A DNA stretch of 64,000 bases from Aneurinibacillus thermoaerophilus (GTDB lineage: Bacteria > Bacillota > Bacilli > Aneurinibacillales > Aneurinibacillaceae), in contig NZ_FNDE01000003.1 in NCBI RefSeq assembly GCF_900099925.1, forward strand, positions 119,937 through 183,936, read 5' to 3'. Below the pieces are notes generated by a model. That model made no database searches. It was not told the origin of the DNA and saw only the letters and a program-made list of their open reading frames with translations. Numbering within the stretch: position 1 is the stretch's first letter; each line of letters begins with the position of its first letter. Both the position numbers and the translations under genes were made by a program. Of the stretch, positions 16,885 to 26,104 are shown in pieces.

Positions 16885-18069
16885 CTATTGCTTCACAAAT
16901 TCAAAAACGCCAGCCGCACCCATACCTCCGCCGATGCACATCGAAACAACGCCATACTTCGCATTTCTACGCGCAGCTTCATAAAGCATAGTCACAGTTA
17001 ATTTCGTGCCCGAGCATCCCAGCGGATGACCGAGCGCGATAGCGCCACCGTTCACATTCACTTTGCTCTCATCAATGTTTAAATGGCGGATGACCTGGAT
17101 TGCTTGGGACGCAAACGCTTCGTTGATTTCAAACAAATCAACCTGATCCTGCGTAATACCAGCCAGCTTCAATGCTTTCGGAATCGCGGTGATCGGACCG
17201 ACGCCCATAATTTCCGGATCTACACCACCAACAGCAAAAGAACGGAAAACCGCCATCGGCTTAAGCTCAAGTTCTTCCGCTTTCTCCCTCGACATGACGA
17301 TCACCGCCGCCGCACCGTCGCTCGTCTGAGATGCGTTCCCTGCCGTGACGCTGCCACCGATGCGGAACGGGGAGCGCAAGCGGGCTAGCGCTTCCATATT
17401 CGTATCCGGCCGCACGCCCTCGTCCGTGTCAAAAATGAACTCGCGCAATTGAAGTTTACCTTTGGCATCCAATTGCTTTTCCCTTACCGTTAAAGGAATG
17501 ATTTCATCTTTAAACTTACCTTCTCTAATCGCAGCTGCGGCCTTGGCGTGGCTTGCTACTGCGAACCGATCCTGCTCTTCACGGCTAATGCCGAACCGCT
17601 CGGCCACATTTTCCGCCGTATGGCCCATGCTGATGTAAATCTCCGGATATTTCTCCACGATTTCCGGGTGCGGCGCCAACTTGTAGCCTGTCATCGGAAC
17701 GTGACTCATGCTTTCCACCCCGCCTGCAATCACCACATCGGCAAAGCCACACATAATTTTCTCTGCCGCGATAGCAATCGATTGCAGACCGGAAGAGCAA
17801 AAACGATTAATCGTGAACGCCGGAACCGTGGTCGGCAAACCAGCATACACGGAAATAATGCGAGCGATATTTAAGCCCTGCTCCCCTTCCGGCATCGCGC
17901 AACCAATAACTACGTCGTCAATCATCCCCGGTTCGAGACCGGGGGCGCGACGTACCGCCTCTTTTATCACCGCCGCACCTAAGTCTTCCGGACGCGTGTT
18001 TTTAAGCGTTCCCTTCGGCGCTTTGCCGACGGCCGTCCGCACAGCTGATACAATGACCGCTTCTCTCAT
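16885..18069 (-). CDS. fadA: Acetyl-CoA C-acyltransferase (3-ketoacyl-CoA thiolase)
   Basis: The 394-residue thiolase has the active-site nucleophile in [14 protein letters not shown], the NEAFASQAI loop, [16 protein letters not shown] and the C-terminal catalytic [13 protein letters not shown]. It cleaves 3-ketoacyl-CoA to acetyl-CoA and a shortened acyl-CoA. The Shine-Dalgarno sequence AGGGGGAAAG lies 5 nt before ATG, and the gap to fadN is only 17 bp, so both are in one operon. Confidence 0.95.
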   Translation of the reverse strand: MREAVIVSAVRTAVGKAPKGTLKNTRPEDLGAAVIKEAVRRAPGLEPGMIDDVVIGCAMPEGEQGLNIARIISVYAGLPTTVPAFTINRFCSSGLQSIAIAAEKIMCGFADVVIAGGVESMSHVPMTGYKLAPHPEIVEKYPEIYISMGHTAENVAERFGISREEQDRFAVASHAKAAAAIREGKFKDEIIPLTVREKQLDAKGKLQLREFIFDTDEGVRPDTNMEALARLRSPFRIGGSVTAGNASQTSDGAAAVIVMSREKAEELELKPMAVFRSFAVGGVDPEIMGVGPITAIPKALKLAGITQDQVDLFEINEAFASQAIQVIRHLNIDESKVNVNGGAIALGHPLGCSGTKLTVTMLYEAARRNAKYGVVSMCIGGGMGAAGVFEFVKQ

Positions 18070-18086
18070 TTTTTCTTTCCCCCTCC

Positions 18087-20492
18087 CTAATTGCGCAGTG
18101 GTTTTCCCTTTACAAGCATATGGTGCATTCTTTCCTGGCTTTTCGGCTCACCGCACAGGCTTAAAAATGCTTCGCGCTCAAGATCGAGCAAATATTGCTC
18201 CGTCACGTACGTATTCCGATTCACGTCGCCACCCGCTAGCACATGCGCCAGTTTACTCGCAATTTTCATATCGTGGTCGCTGATATAGCCACCCTGGCGC
18301 ATCGTGTAAGCGGCAAGCTCAAGCACCGCCTTTCCATCGGCACCGACGACGCGAATCTTTTCCTGGCGCGGTGGCGTGTATCCTGCCATATCAAGCGCCA
18401 GCACGGCTTGTTTGGCATCATACAACAGATGATCGCGATTCATGGAAACGGCATCGCCACGGCGCAGGAAACCGAGCTCACGCGCTTCTTCCGCGCTGGT
18501 AGACACCTTCGCCAGCGCGATCGTTTCAAACGCTTTGTTGACAAACGGCTGCAAATCGGCTTTCGGATCAACCTCCTCCGCCGCTTTCGTAGCACGTATC
18601 AGCGTTTCCTTTGTGCCTCCGCCGCCCGGAATAAGGCCAACTCCGACTTCGACGAGCCCCATATAAACTTCCGCTGCTGCCTGAATTTTGTCAGCCGGCA
18701 AGCACACTTCGACACCACCGCCCAGCGTCATGCCGAACGGAGCCGCCACGATCGGCTTCCTGGAATACTTGATCGCCAGCGATGCCTGCTGAAAGCGGTG
18801 AATAAGATAATTAATGTCATCCCAGTTATCATCCTGCGCTTCCATCAACACCATCATCAGGTTCGCGCCGACGCAAAAATTTTTCGCTTCATTACCGATG
18901 ACCATCCCGCGGTAATTTTTTTCAACCTCAGCCAACGATTTATACAACATCTCGATGATGTCAAAACCGATGGCGTTGTTCGGCGAATGAAATTCGAGGC
19001 AGGCTACTTCATCTCCAATATCGATGAGACTCGCTCCCGGATTCGACAGAATCGGTTTCGCTTTTTTCTTGTATTCAACAAGCCTCAGCCATTCGCGCGC
19101 CCGTTCTTCTTCTTTCAACTCACCAGTCAGCGTATGGTAATACGCCACACCATTTTCTTTCTCATAGAACGAAGTCTTTCCTTTGGCGAGCATCTCTTCT
19201 ACCCAGTGCGGGATGATTTCACCTTCTTGCTTCATCCGCGCCACCGATTCTTGAACTCCGATGGCGTCCCATGTCTCAAACGGGCCAAGTTCCCAGTTAA
19301 ATCCCCACCTCATCGCGCGATCCACGCTGACGATATCGTCCGCGATTTCCGGAAGTTTCGCTGCGGAATAAAGCAGCACTTTTTTCAGCACGTTCCAGAC
19401 AAACCGACCTTCTTTGGAAGGGCTATATACAAGCGTTTTCAAACGCTTCTCCAGCCCGCCCGCCGCTTTCGCCTGCTCAATGGCGGCAAGCTTGACCTTC
19501 TTCATCGGCGTATAAGTAAACTCACGGTAATTAAGAGACAATATTTCACGACCAGACTCCGTTTTTTTCTTCTGGTAGAAGCCCTGACCTGTCTTGTCGC
19601 CCAGCCAGCGTTTTTCCACCATTTTGCTCATGGTCTCCGGCACGACAAATGCCGCTTTTTCCTGTTCATCCGCTACATTCTTATGCACGTTGGCCGCTAC
19701 ATGAACAAATGTGTCAATCCCGACCATATCAAGCGTGCGAAAGGTAGCGCTCTTCGGACGTCCAATTACCGTACCGGTCATCGCGTCCACCTCTTCCACA
19801 CTAAAACCTTCCTTTTTCATCTCTTCAAACGTGATCAAAAGGCCATACGTACCGATGCGATTGGCAATAAAGTTCGGCGTGTCTTTCGCCACCACAACGC
19901 CCTTGCCGAGCACACGCTCCCCGAAACGTTTCATGAAAGAGAGCACATTCTCATCCGTATCGTTGCCCGGAATGATTTCCAAGAGCTTCATATAGCGCGG
20001 CGGGTTAAAGAAATGCGTACCTAGAAAATGACGGCGGAACGCTTCGCTCCGTCCTTCGATCATCTTATTAATGGATACGCCTGATGTATTCGAACTGACA
20101 ATTGTCCCCTCTGTCCAGTTTTGCTCGACCTTTTCCCACAGCTTTTGCTTAATATCAAGATTCTCTACAACCGCTTCGACAATCCAATCCATCTCTTTTA
20201 GGCGGAACAGGTCATCTTCCAAATTGCCTGGAATTATCCATTCGCCATTCCGCTTAACAAACAACGGAGCAGGCTTCGCTTTCAGCAATCGTTCTTTGGC
20301 TTCAATCGCAATCCGATTACGCACCGCAGGATGTTCCAGCGTAAGCCCTTTCTTCTCTTCCTGATCTGTAAGCTTGGTTGGCACAATATCCAACAGATAG
20401 GTTTGAATACCTGCATTCGCCAAGTGTGCGGCGATCGCAGCACCCATGACACCTGCTCCAAGCACTGCGGCTTTTTGAATGCTCCTTTCCAT
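18087..20492 (-). CDS. fadN: 3-hydroxyacyl-CoA dehydrogenase / enoyl-CoA hydratase fusion
   Basis: ATG at 20492 is chosen for its AAAGGGAGG and because the NAD-binding fold starts at once ([21 protein letters not shown]). Order: Rossmann domain (~1-190), two 3HCDH C-terminal helical segments, and a C-terminal crotonase domain (~480-650) with [16 protein letters not shown] and [11 protein letters not shown]. The order dehydrogenase then hydratase is the reverse of E. coli FadB and typical for Bacillus FadN (YusL). It has ~801 residues. It is the first gene of the operon, directly downstream of the FadR-like operator. Confidence 0.95.
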   Translation of the reverse strand: MERSIQKAAVLGAGVMGAAIAAHLANAGIQTYLLDIVPTKLTDQEEKKGLTLEHPAVRNRIAIEAKERLLKAKPAPLFVKRNGEWIIPGNLEDDLFRLKEMDWIVEAVVENLDIKQKLWEKVEQNWTEGTIVSSNTSGVSINKMIEGRSEAFRRHFLGTHFFNPPRYMKLLEIIPGNDTDENVLSFMKRFGERVLGKGVVVAKDTPNFIANRIGTYGLLITFEEMKKEGFSVEEVDAMTGTVIGRPKSATFRTLDMVGIDTFVHVAANVHKNVADEQEKAAFVVPETMSKMVEKRWLGDKTGQGFYQKKKTESGREILSLNYREFTYTPMKKVKLAAIEQAKAAGGLEKRLKTLVYSPSKEGRFVWNVLKKVLLYSAAKLPEIADDIVSVDRAMRWGFNWELGPFETWDAIGVQESVARMKQEGEIIPHWVEEMLAKGKTSFYEKENGVAYYHTLTGELKEEERAREWLRLVEYKKKAKPILSNPGASLIDIGDEVACLEFHSPNNAIGFDIIEMLYKSLAEVEKNYRGMVIGNEAKNFCVGANLMMVLMEAQDDNWDDINYLIHRFQQASLAIKYSRKPIVAAPFGMTLGGGVEVCLPADKIQAAAEVYMGLVEVGVGLIPGGGGTKETLIRATKAAEEVDPKADLQPFVNKAFETIALAKVSTSAEEARELGFLRRGDAVSMNRDHLLYDAKQAVLALDMAGYTPPRQEKIRVVGADGKAVLELAAYTMRQGGYISDHDMKIASKLAHVLAGGDVNRNTYVTEQYLLDLEREAFLSLCGEPKSQERMHHMLVKGKPLRN

Positions 20493-20519
20493 CGTATAGC
20501 CTCCCTTTTCGTTATGTAT

Positions 20520-20537
20520 TGAATGAATATTCATTCA
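20520..20537. promoter_or_regulatory. FadR-type operator of the fadNAE operon
   Basis: TGAATGAATATTCATTCA is a perfect 18-bp palindrome and matches the operator that the TetR-family FadR (YsiA) of Bacillus binds. It lies 28 bp upstream of the fadN start. A plausible -10 (TATAAT on the minus strand, 20557-20562) is just upstream, so bound FadR would lie at or just after the transcription start. Long-chain acyl-CoA would release it. Confidence 0.85.
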
Positions 20538-20659
20538 TATATCCAGAAATAAAAAGATTATATTAATAATAAATCTTCTGATTATTATTGTAGTATACGA
20601 TTCAAAAAAATTCCACCCTATTTTTTTCAAAAAATACATTCTTTTTCGATAGTATATTT

Positions 20660-20689
20660 TTGACAGATAAGCCGCGCTCCCGGTATAGT
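20660..20689 (+). promoter_or_regulatory. Sigma-A promoter of the small membrane protein gene
   Basis: TTGACA at 20660, 18-bp spacer, TATAGT at 20684, followed ~43 bp later by the ATG at 20732. Confidence 0.75.
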
Positions 20690-20731
20690 TAATATAGTAG
20701 CTACTATAAAAAGCGTGAAAGGAGTTCAAGC

Positions 20732-20923
20732 ATGACCGGACATGTTCTTATCCTATTTTTGTCGATCGCGGCTCTTATGTCCTTTATTCTTATTATTCTC
20801 GGCCTTCTGCCTCAACCGGAAAAAGGCAACCAGCGCCAATTCAGCCTGACCGTGTGGGGACTTGTGCTCGCCGTTGTTACCGTTGTGCTCTATTATCTTG
20901 AACCGACCCTGTTGCCGGCATAA
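20732..20923 (+). CDS. Small membrane protein with two transmembrane helices
   Basis: The 63-residue protein has helix 1 (VLILFLSIAALMSFILIILGLL), a short polar loop (PQPEKGNQRQ) and helix 2 (LTVWGLVLAVVTVVLYYL). A strong GAAAGGAG lies 8 nt upstream of ATG, and it has its own promoter and a downstream terminator, which supports a real single-gene unit. The function is unknown. Confidence 0.7.
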   Translation: MTGHVLILFLSIAALMSFILIILGLLPQPEKGNQRQFSLTVWGLVLAVVTVVLYYLEPTLLPA

Positions 20924-20952
20924 ACAAAGCAAGAAATAATAAAAAAAGGGCT

Positions 20953-20995
20953 GTCTCCATAGCCATTATGTTCTTACCTTGATGGCTATGGAGAC
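20953..20995 (+). terminator. Strong intrinsic terminator
   Basis: A 14-bp perfect stem (GTCTCCATAGCCAT with ATGGCTATGGAGAC) around a 15-nt loop is followed by TCTTTTTG, ending the small membrane protein transcript. Confidence 0.85.
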
Positions 20996-21170
20996 TCTTT
21001 TGTGTATTCATGCAAACCCACAGACAGGACGCAAACGGCACAAAACATGGCGAAATACTTTCGGCTCATATGCTCGTTCCAAATTTGTATATGTGCGAAC
21101 GGAAAAGAGTTTTTTTTTGTACCCTTCTGGAAACAATAGGACTGAAACTTTGGAAAGAGAGGTGCGGCCT

Positions 21171-21341
21171 GTGAATCTGTTTGTTTGGATCGTCGTAATT
21201 TTTGCAGCTCATCTGGCAATGTATTATGCGCTCGGTACGCCAAGCTGGATCGCTACTTCCTTACTTGCCACGTTCGTCTGGACGATTGTGTTGCTTATAG
21301 GAAACGCCTTTTTGAAACAAAGACAAAAAGAGCGTACCTAA
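21171..21341 (+). CDS. Small hydrophobic membrane protein, GTG start
   Basis: GTG at 21171 follows GAGAGG; the longer upstream reading crosses the preceding terminator and is not credible. The 56-residue product has two membrane helices (LFVWIVVIFAAHLAMYYAL and IATSLLATFVWTIVLLIG) and a basic tail (LKQRQKERT). A strong terminator follows at 21394. The function is unknown. Confidence 0.6.
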   Translation: MNLFVWIVVIFAAHLAMYYALGTPSWIATSLLATFVWTIVLLIGNAFLKQRQKERT

Positions 21342-21393
21342 TTCACAAAATCTAAGACAATAACAAGAAATTCAGCCTATTGTTCTAGAAATA

Positions 21394-21430
21394 AGAAAAA
21401 CTCGCCCTGCGCGTTTGGGCGAGTTTTTCT
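21394..21430. terminator. Bidirectional intrinsic terminator
   Basis: A 14-bp stem (AGAAAAACTCGCCC with GGGCGAGTTTTTCT) around a 9-nt loop serves the converging small membrane gene and the SEC-C gene. Confidence 0.9.
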
Positions 21431-21448
21431 ATTTTACGCTCCGTAGCC

Positions 21449-22018
21449 TTACGAAACTGTAACGAATTTTCCTTTGATATACGTATATTCAATTCCTTTT
21501 TCAAGACAGCATTTCTTGTATTTCTTGCCGCTACCGCATGGACACAAATCATTGCGCCCTAACTTCGTCGTTTTTTTGCGCTTGCTTTTGCGCGGTGCCG
21601 CTTTTTGCTCTGTGGCAAACTCCGCCTTTCCCCTCTGCGCTTGTGCTGTGGCTGGCGGTTCCGGCTTCATCTTCACTGCCTGCAAGTTTTTATCCATGTT
21701 TGCTACATCGACTTTTTCCGCCAGAATGTCGCGAATTTTCGCTTTCGCTTCATCAGCAAATCCTTCTTGTTCATGATATCCTTTTGATGTATACCCAGCG
21801 GCGTTCTCGTTCTTTTCCGAGCACCACGCATAGTGCGATTCCAATGAATCTTTCAGCCATTCACTATAAAATGTATCAATCACGTCTGCTTCGCTCGTAA
21901 AGCCAGAAAAATCACCTTTATGTTTATCAAGGAAAACGTCGGCGTACTTTTTCATCGAGAGCGTGAGGCTGCGCTTTTCTCCGCTGGTCATCTCTTTGTA
22001 TGTACGAATAAGAATCAC
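21449..22018 (-). CDS. SEC-C motif protein with helical N-terminal domain
   Basis: The 189-residue protein ends in a zinc-binding SEC-C motif ([17 protein letters not shown]), the metal ligand module of SecA C-termini. It is preceded by a basic linker ([12 protein letters not shown]) and an Ala/Pro-rich spacer. The N-terminal ~110 residues are helical and acidic and not assigned. The start is GTG at 22018; an internal ATG (MTSGEKR, 8 codons on) is possible. Proteins of this kind may bind SecB, ribosomes or nucleic acid; the role is unproved. Confidence 0.75.
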   Translation of the reverse strand: MILIRTYKEMTSGEKRSLTLSMKKYADVFLDKHKGDFSGFTSEADVIDTFYSEWLKDSLESHYAWCSEKNENAAGYTSKGYHEQEGFADEAKAKIRDILAEKVDVANMDKNLQAVKMKPEPPATAQAQRGKAEFATEQKAAPRKSKRKKTTKLGRNDLCPCGSGKKYKKCCLEKGIEYTYIKGKFVTVS

Positions 22019-22145
22019 CCCTACTCTACTTCAAATACTGACCATATCTTATTATTTTACTAACTCTTATCCTAAAGGAAAAGAAAATAAAACAAAGAAA
22101 AACAATTATAAATTATCTAAATTATTTATTTTTAACCACAAAAAT

Positions 22146-22176
22146 AAAAACCCCCGCCTGCGTGGTGGGGATTTTT
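22146..22176 (-). terminator. Terminator of the 58-residue gene
   Basis: On the minus strand a GC-rich hairpin (AAAAATCCCCACC with GGCGGGGGTTTTT) ends in a T-run, 125 bp downstream of the stop at 22301. Confidence 0.65.
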
Positions 22177-22300
22177 CGCCCATTTTTTTCTCTGCCTTAT
22201 CCCGACTCTTGCAATTAACAGCAAACAACAACATGCTTTATTCTGCTTACGAAGATCTGAGCGAGATCGTTTCGCCCGTTTCGCCCGGCACACAAGTCCG

Positions 22301-22477
22301 CTAGTTTGCCCACTTTTCCTCTGTATTCATTTCTTGCGCAATGCGCACTCCCGGAGAGCCTTTTTGGGCGATTTCTTTTGCAAATATACGCGCTTCTTCT
22401 AGCGTTTTAAATGCTTCCGCATGCTTGACATTCGCGGAACCAAACAAAGAAATCGTCTCATATACCACGTAGTACAT
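22301..22477 (-). CDS. 58-residue hypothetical protein
   Basis: This gene is shorter than 60 codons, so it is easily overlooked. ATG at 22477 has AAAGGAGAG 8 nt upstream. The product begins MYYVVYETISLFGSANVKHAEAFKTL, continues with an EEARIFAKEIAQKG helix and ends EKWAN. The strand-strand-helix look and a following terminator support a real gene. The family is not recognised. Confidence 0.6.
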   Translation of the reverse strand: MYYVVYETISLFGSANVKHAEAFKTLEEARIFAKEIAQKGSPGVRIAQEMNTEEKWAN

Positions 22478-22598
22478 AAACCCACTCTCCTTTATGTTTT
22501 ACATTTACAAATAAATAGTAATAATTTATATATTATACCCTGAACACCCAATTTTAAAACCAATTTTGTAAAAATGTGCGTAAAAATAAGAAAAAATA

Positions 22599-22623
22599 CA
22601 CCGGACCCTTTTCGCGTCCGGTG
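22599..22623 (-). terminator. Terminator of the cvfB gene
   Basis: CACCGGAC and GTCCGGTG form an 8-bp stem with a 9-nt loop and a minus-strand T-run (TATTTTTTCT) just after the stop at 22631. Confidence 0.9.
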
Positions 22624-22630
22624 CTATCTC

Positions 22631-23488
22631 TTACTTTTGCTCCGTTAAAATTGTCCACCCGTCCTCCTGGTACGCACGCCTTTCCTTCATGAGCTTACCA
22701 AGCGCACGTTTAAAAGCGGCTTTGCTAATGCCGAATTTCATCTTAATAACATCCGGGGCGGTTTTATCCGTATACGGCATCCGTCCTCCTCGTTCTTTTA
22801 AATAGCCGTAAATCATCTCCGCATCTTGGCTATAGCTTACTTCCTTGCGTCGCCTCGTCGTTATGTTCAGGCGGCCATCATCCCGCACTTTTGCAACGCG
22901 TCCGCTCACCCGCTGGCCAAGGCGCAGCGGTTCATCTGCTTCATCCTTATGGATAAATGCTAGATGCTGACCTTCCGTCAACAAAAATGCGCCAATCGCA
23001 ATCGTTTTATATATGTAACCGGTAATATCTTTATTTGCTAAGTCTCTGGTCGCCGGTTCGGCAACTTGCGCTAGGTCTTCTTCCCGGCCCAGTACGGCCA
23101 ACATCCTCCCCTGTCTGTCATGTTCTAATTGAACATACACCCGGTCGCCAGGGCGAGGCCATCTGCTTTTTGCCACCGGAAGTTGATCCGCCGGCAAAAG
23201 CAATTCTTTCTGTATCCCGTTATCCAAAAATACGCCGATCCGGGAAGCATCTTTTACTTCCAGCCAACCAAATTCGCCAAGCACTATATACGGTTTGCAC
23301 CGGGTTGCCGCTAACCGATCTTGATGGTCATGGTACAAGAACACCTCCACCTCGGCTCCAACTTCCCATTCCTTCTCCGCTTCCCTCTCGTGAAGCAGCA
23401 CATCTTGTCCATCCACTGATAAAAAATAGCCGAACGATGCCCGTCGTTCCACTCTTGCTGTAACAATCGTTCCCGCTTCCACTTTCAC
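22631..23488 (-). CDS. cvfB: CvfB-family S1-like RNA-binding protein
   Basis: The 285-residue protein consists of three S1/OB-type domains and a C-terminal winged helix. Segments: IVTARVERRASFGYFLSVDGQDVLLH, LEVKDASRIGVFLDNGIQKELLLP, YIYKTIAIGAFLLTEGQHLAFIH and ALGKLMKERRAYQEDGWTIL. CvfB affects virulence-factor expression in Staphylococcus; the B. subtilis relative is YitL. Its GTG start overlaps the TGA of the upstream helicase gene by 4 nt (GTGA), so translation is coupled. Confidence 0.88.
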   Translation of the reverse strand: MKVEAGTIVTARVERRASFGYFLSVDGQDVLLHEREAEKEWEVGAEVEVFLYHDHQDRLAATRCKPYIVLGEFGWLEVKDASRIGVFLDNGIQKELLLPADQLPVAKSRWPRPGDRVYVQLEHDRQGRMLAVLGREEDLAQVAEPATRDLANKDITGYIYKTIAIGAFLLTEGQHLAFIHKDEADEPLRLGQRVSGRVAKVRDDGRLNITTRRRKEVSYSQDAEMIYGYLKERGGRMPYTDKTAPDVIKMKFGISKAAFKRALGKLMKERRAYQEDGWTILTEQK

Positions 23489-25614
23489 TGTTTGTTTCCT
23501 CCTTCATCTGTTACGTATGTGACCACAGCCTTTGACGCCGCTCGAAACGCCTCCAGCAGAAAAGGCGAAAGCGTGGCAGGTTTGCCGCGAAAATACCGTG
23601 GTGAACTAATATACAGTTCTCGCTTTGCTCGCGTCACAGCCACATACATCAGCCGCCTTTCTTCTTCCATCGCTTCTTCTGTTCTTTCCCCGTTTTTCTT
23701 ATGCAGCCAAAAATCCGGCTTCTCATCCGGATCGACCGCAATGCTGTGTGGAAGCACTCCGTCGATGGCTCCAAGCAAAATCACAACCGGATATTCCAGC
23801 CCCTTGGCGGCATGAATCGTTTGCAGCGTAAGCCCCAACCCGGATTCACTTTGTTGGCGCCGCGTTTCCTTACGCGCGATCACCGTATCCACATAGGCGA
23901 GAAAATCTGCTACCGTCGCAAACGGTTTAACTGCTTCCTCCAATTCATACAGATCGTCGCGCAACAGTTCTTTATGATATGTAATCGCGCCGTTCTGCTC
24001 ACTCCCAAGAAATTTGTCGTATCCTCCTCCGGCTTCGCTGCGAACTTCCCGCACTGCTTGCAATGGATTCAACTTGGCGATACTTTTCAACCAGTCCACC
24101 TGTTCATTTAACCGCCTGCGCTGGAACAAAGGAAGCGCTTCAAGGTACCGCAACGCTTCAAGATAAGACACGCCGCGCTGGATTGCAATGACCTGAATCT
24201 CTTTCATATAACGTGCCTTGCTAATATAAAGACAAGGCAAAATGCCCTCAAGTGCTGTCTCATTGTACGGATCAAGCGAAAGGCGCATAAAATCAAGCAC
24301 AGGCCGAATGGTAGACAACTCATAAAACGTTGGATCGTCCCGATACGTCGTAAATGGAATGTTGCTTAAAAGCAACTTTTCATACAGTGTACGCGCTGTG
24401 CTATGCGTACGATATAGCACGGCAATATCACTGTATTCATACTCCCCAGACGAAACAAGCTTTTCAATCAGCATAAGCACCTGCTCCGCTTCCTTTTCCA
24501 CCGAACGCGCGGCAAAATAAATCGGCAGGCCTGTCCCGGTAGGCAACACTTTCAATTGTTTCTCAAAGCGGCGCCTGTTGTGACGAATAATTTCATTGCC
24601 AAGGCCAACCACGCCTGCGGGAGAACGATAATTAATATCAAGCGTGATACGCGTACAATCCGGATATTCGTCCGGGAAACGCAAAATAATGGATGGCTCA
24701 GCGCCGCGAAAACCATAAATGGCCTGATCCGGGTCGCCGACAACGCACAAATTGGACTGCTTCGCCAACATGCGAATCATTTCATATTGTGCAATATTCG
24801 TATCCTGATATTCATCTACCATGATATACGCCATGCGGCGGCGCAATGCGATTAAATAATTCGGATGGGCACGCAACGTTTCAATGCAGCCAGTGATTAA
24901 ATCTTCATAATCAATCAGATGGTTATCACGCTTGTATGCTTCATAACGCTCAAGCACGCGACGTGCGTCATCCTTAAGTCCTTCCACTTCTTCCACCGCC
25001 CATGTACCGCCTACCAACAACAAATTGTTTTTTAAATACGCCAATAAAGCAAGCAACGTCTCCGGTTCATACTGCTCGCCCGTAGCCAACTCTTTCGTAA
25101 TCTGTTCGATGAGAAATTCTTTCTGTTTCTCACTCATGATGCGGGGTGAAACATCCAGTTTATGGAAGTAAATTGTTCGTGCCAGCGAGTGGAAAGTGCC
25201 GGTAATCATCTGCTTCACCATTGCCAGGGTTACGCCCGGAATCGTCGCAAGCCGTTCCTTCATCTGCCGGGCAGCATGGCGGGTAAACGTGACAAGCACA
25301 ATGTTTTGCGGTGGAACTCGCTTGACAAGCAACAAATAGGCGGTACGACATGTCAGCACGGTCGTTTTTCCGCTTCCGGCACCCGCATTAATCAGCACTG
25401 GCCCATCTACGGCGCGAACTGCCTGAATCTGTGGTTCATTGAGCCGGATGCCGATTCTTTCAAGCGCACGAAAAAAAAACGCATCTGGCTCCCCGTCCGC
25501 AACCACTTGTTCAGAGGTCAGTCCATCTGTCGTCTCTGCCTGCGGGATGGTGCAGGCCGCACTTATCCCACGGGGCAGGTTCCCCATCTCACACATCTCA
25601 TCTTGTTGATTCAT
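23485..25614 (-). CDS. UvrD/PcrA-family superfamily 1 DNA helicase
   Basis: The ~709-residue protein has motif I (INAGAGSGKTTVLTCR), motif Ia (VTFTRHAARQMKERL), motif II (MVDEYQDTNIAQYEMI), motif III (VVGDPDQAIYGFRGAEP), motif IV (DINYRSPAGVV), motif V (LQTIHAAKGLEYPVVILLGA) and motif VI (RRLMYVAVTRAKRELYIS). The start is uncertain: ATG at 25614 has GGGAG 13 nt upstream, and a TTG four codons earlier is an alternative. It is a second UvrD-like enzyme rather than PcrA itself, judging by the shorter length and divergent C-terminus. It is in operon with cvfB. Confidence 0.88.
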   Translation of the reverse strand: MNQQDEMCEMGNLPRGISAACTIPQAETTDGLTSEQVVADGEPDAFFFRALERIGIRLNEPQIQAVRAVDGPVLINAGAGSGKTTVLTCRTAYLLLVKRVPPQNIVLVTFTRHAARQMKERLATIPGVTLAMVKQMITGTFHSLARTIYFHKLDVSPRIMSEKQKEFLIEQITKELATGEQYEPETLLALLAYLKNNLLLVGGTWAVEEVEGLKDDARRVLERYEAYKRDNHLIDYEDLITGCIETLRAHPNYLIALRRRMAYIMVDEYQDTNIAQYEMIRMLAKQSNLCVVGDPDQAIYGFRGAEPSIILRFPDEYPDCTRITLDINYRSPAGVVGLGNEIIRHNRRRFEKQLKVLPTGTGLPIYFAARSVEKEAEQVLMLIEKLVSSGEYEYSDIAVLYRTHSTARTLYEKLLLSNIPFTTYRDDPTFYELSTIRPVLDFMRLSLDPYNETALEGILPCLYISKARYMKEIQVIAIQRGVSYLEALRYLEALPLFQRRRLNEQVDWLKSIAKLNPLQAVREVRSEAGGGYDKFLGSEQNGAITYHKELLRDDLYELEEAVKPFATVADFLAYVDTVIARKETRRQQSESGLGLTLQTIHAAKGLEYPVVILLGAIDGVLPHSIAVDPDEKPDFWLHKKNGERTEEAMEEERRLMYVAVTRAKRELYISSPRYFRGKPATLSPFLLEAFRAASKAVVTYVTDEGGNKQ

Positions 25615-25757
25615 AATATAAATCAAACTCCCATTATGCGTAACTCCTTTTCCACTATACAGGAAATCAAAGCAAAAAGAAAAGAAAAAACCCAAAAATA
25701 ATGAAACTGTAAAAAGGCGATAAATACCAAGTAGCTTCTATATCTTTATAAAATAAT

Positions 25758-25775
25758 AAAGAAAGCGCTTCCTTC
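25758..25775. promoter_or_regulatory. cre-like site
   Basis: AGAAAGCGCTTCCT resembles the CcpA operator (core AAAGCGCTT), with about three deviations from the 14-bp consensus. It lies ~45 bp upstream of the small ORF at 25817. Confidence 0.4.
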
Positions 25776-25816
25776 ATGTGACATACTTACCGCATAAGGG
25801 AATGGAATAGGAGGAA

Positions 25817-25993
25817 ATGTCAAAGAAACAAGCAATAAAGATTTCGCAAATTTTAGATAAAGGAGAGATGGACATCGAGAAAAAAGAAAAACCTCACATA
25901 ATGGTTCCTGTGCGTTGTTCGACGCTTTGGACACTCTGTTCCCACATCTACGTATACATGAGACAGCTATTCAGACGTACAAATACTAAATAA
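25817..25993 (+). CDS. Possible 58-residue basic protein ending in the giant hairpin
   Basis: The ORF has ATG after AGGAGG (the spacing of 2 nt is short) and encodes a Lys/Glu-rich N-terminus (MSKKQAIKISQILDKGEMDIEKKEK). A Cys- and aromatic-rich second half follows (VRCSTLWTLCSHIYVYMRQLFRR). Its TAA stop shares its last base with the first base of the 32-bp hairpin at 25993-26061, as expected for a gene with a tight terminator. No family is recognised; it could be a chance frame. Confidence 0.4.
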   Translation: MSKKQAIKISQILDKGEMDIEKKEKPHIMVPVRCSTLWTLCSHIYVYMRQLFRRTNTK

Positions 25994-26061
25994 AGAGCAA
26001 CCTTGGGCTGAAATGACCCCTGTCTGCTTGACAGGGGTCATTTCAGCCCAAGGTTGCTCTT
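25993..26061. terminator. 32-bp perfect inverted repeat (giant hairpin)
   Basis: Left arm 25993-26024 and right arm 26030-26061 are exact reverse complements, with a 5-nt loop TGCTT. On the minus strand it follows the CoA-transferase stop at 26105 and is followed by CTTTATTTAG, so it can terminate that gene. On the plus strand it ends the possible small ORF. The length is far beyond ordinary intrinsic terminators in this window (8-15 bp). Confidence 0.8.
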
Positions 26062-26104
26062 CTTTATATCGTAAACTCTCCACTCCGTTTTTAACATTTT
26101 TTTT

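Noticed and set aside
18243..20024. 593-codon open frame on the plus strand opposite fadN
   Set aside because: It is a mirror of a GC-rich real gene; its product is full of Arg, His and Phe without any domain, and fadN on the other strand has clear catalytic motifs.
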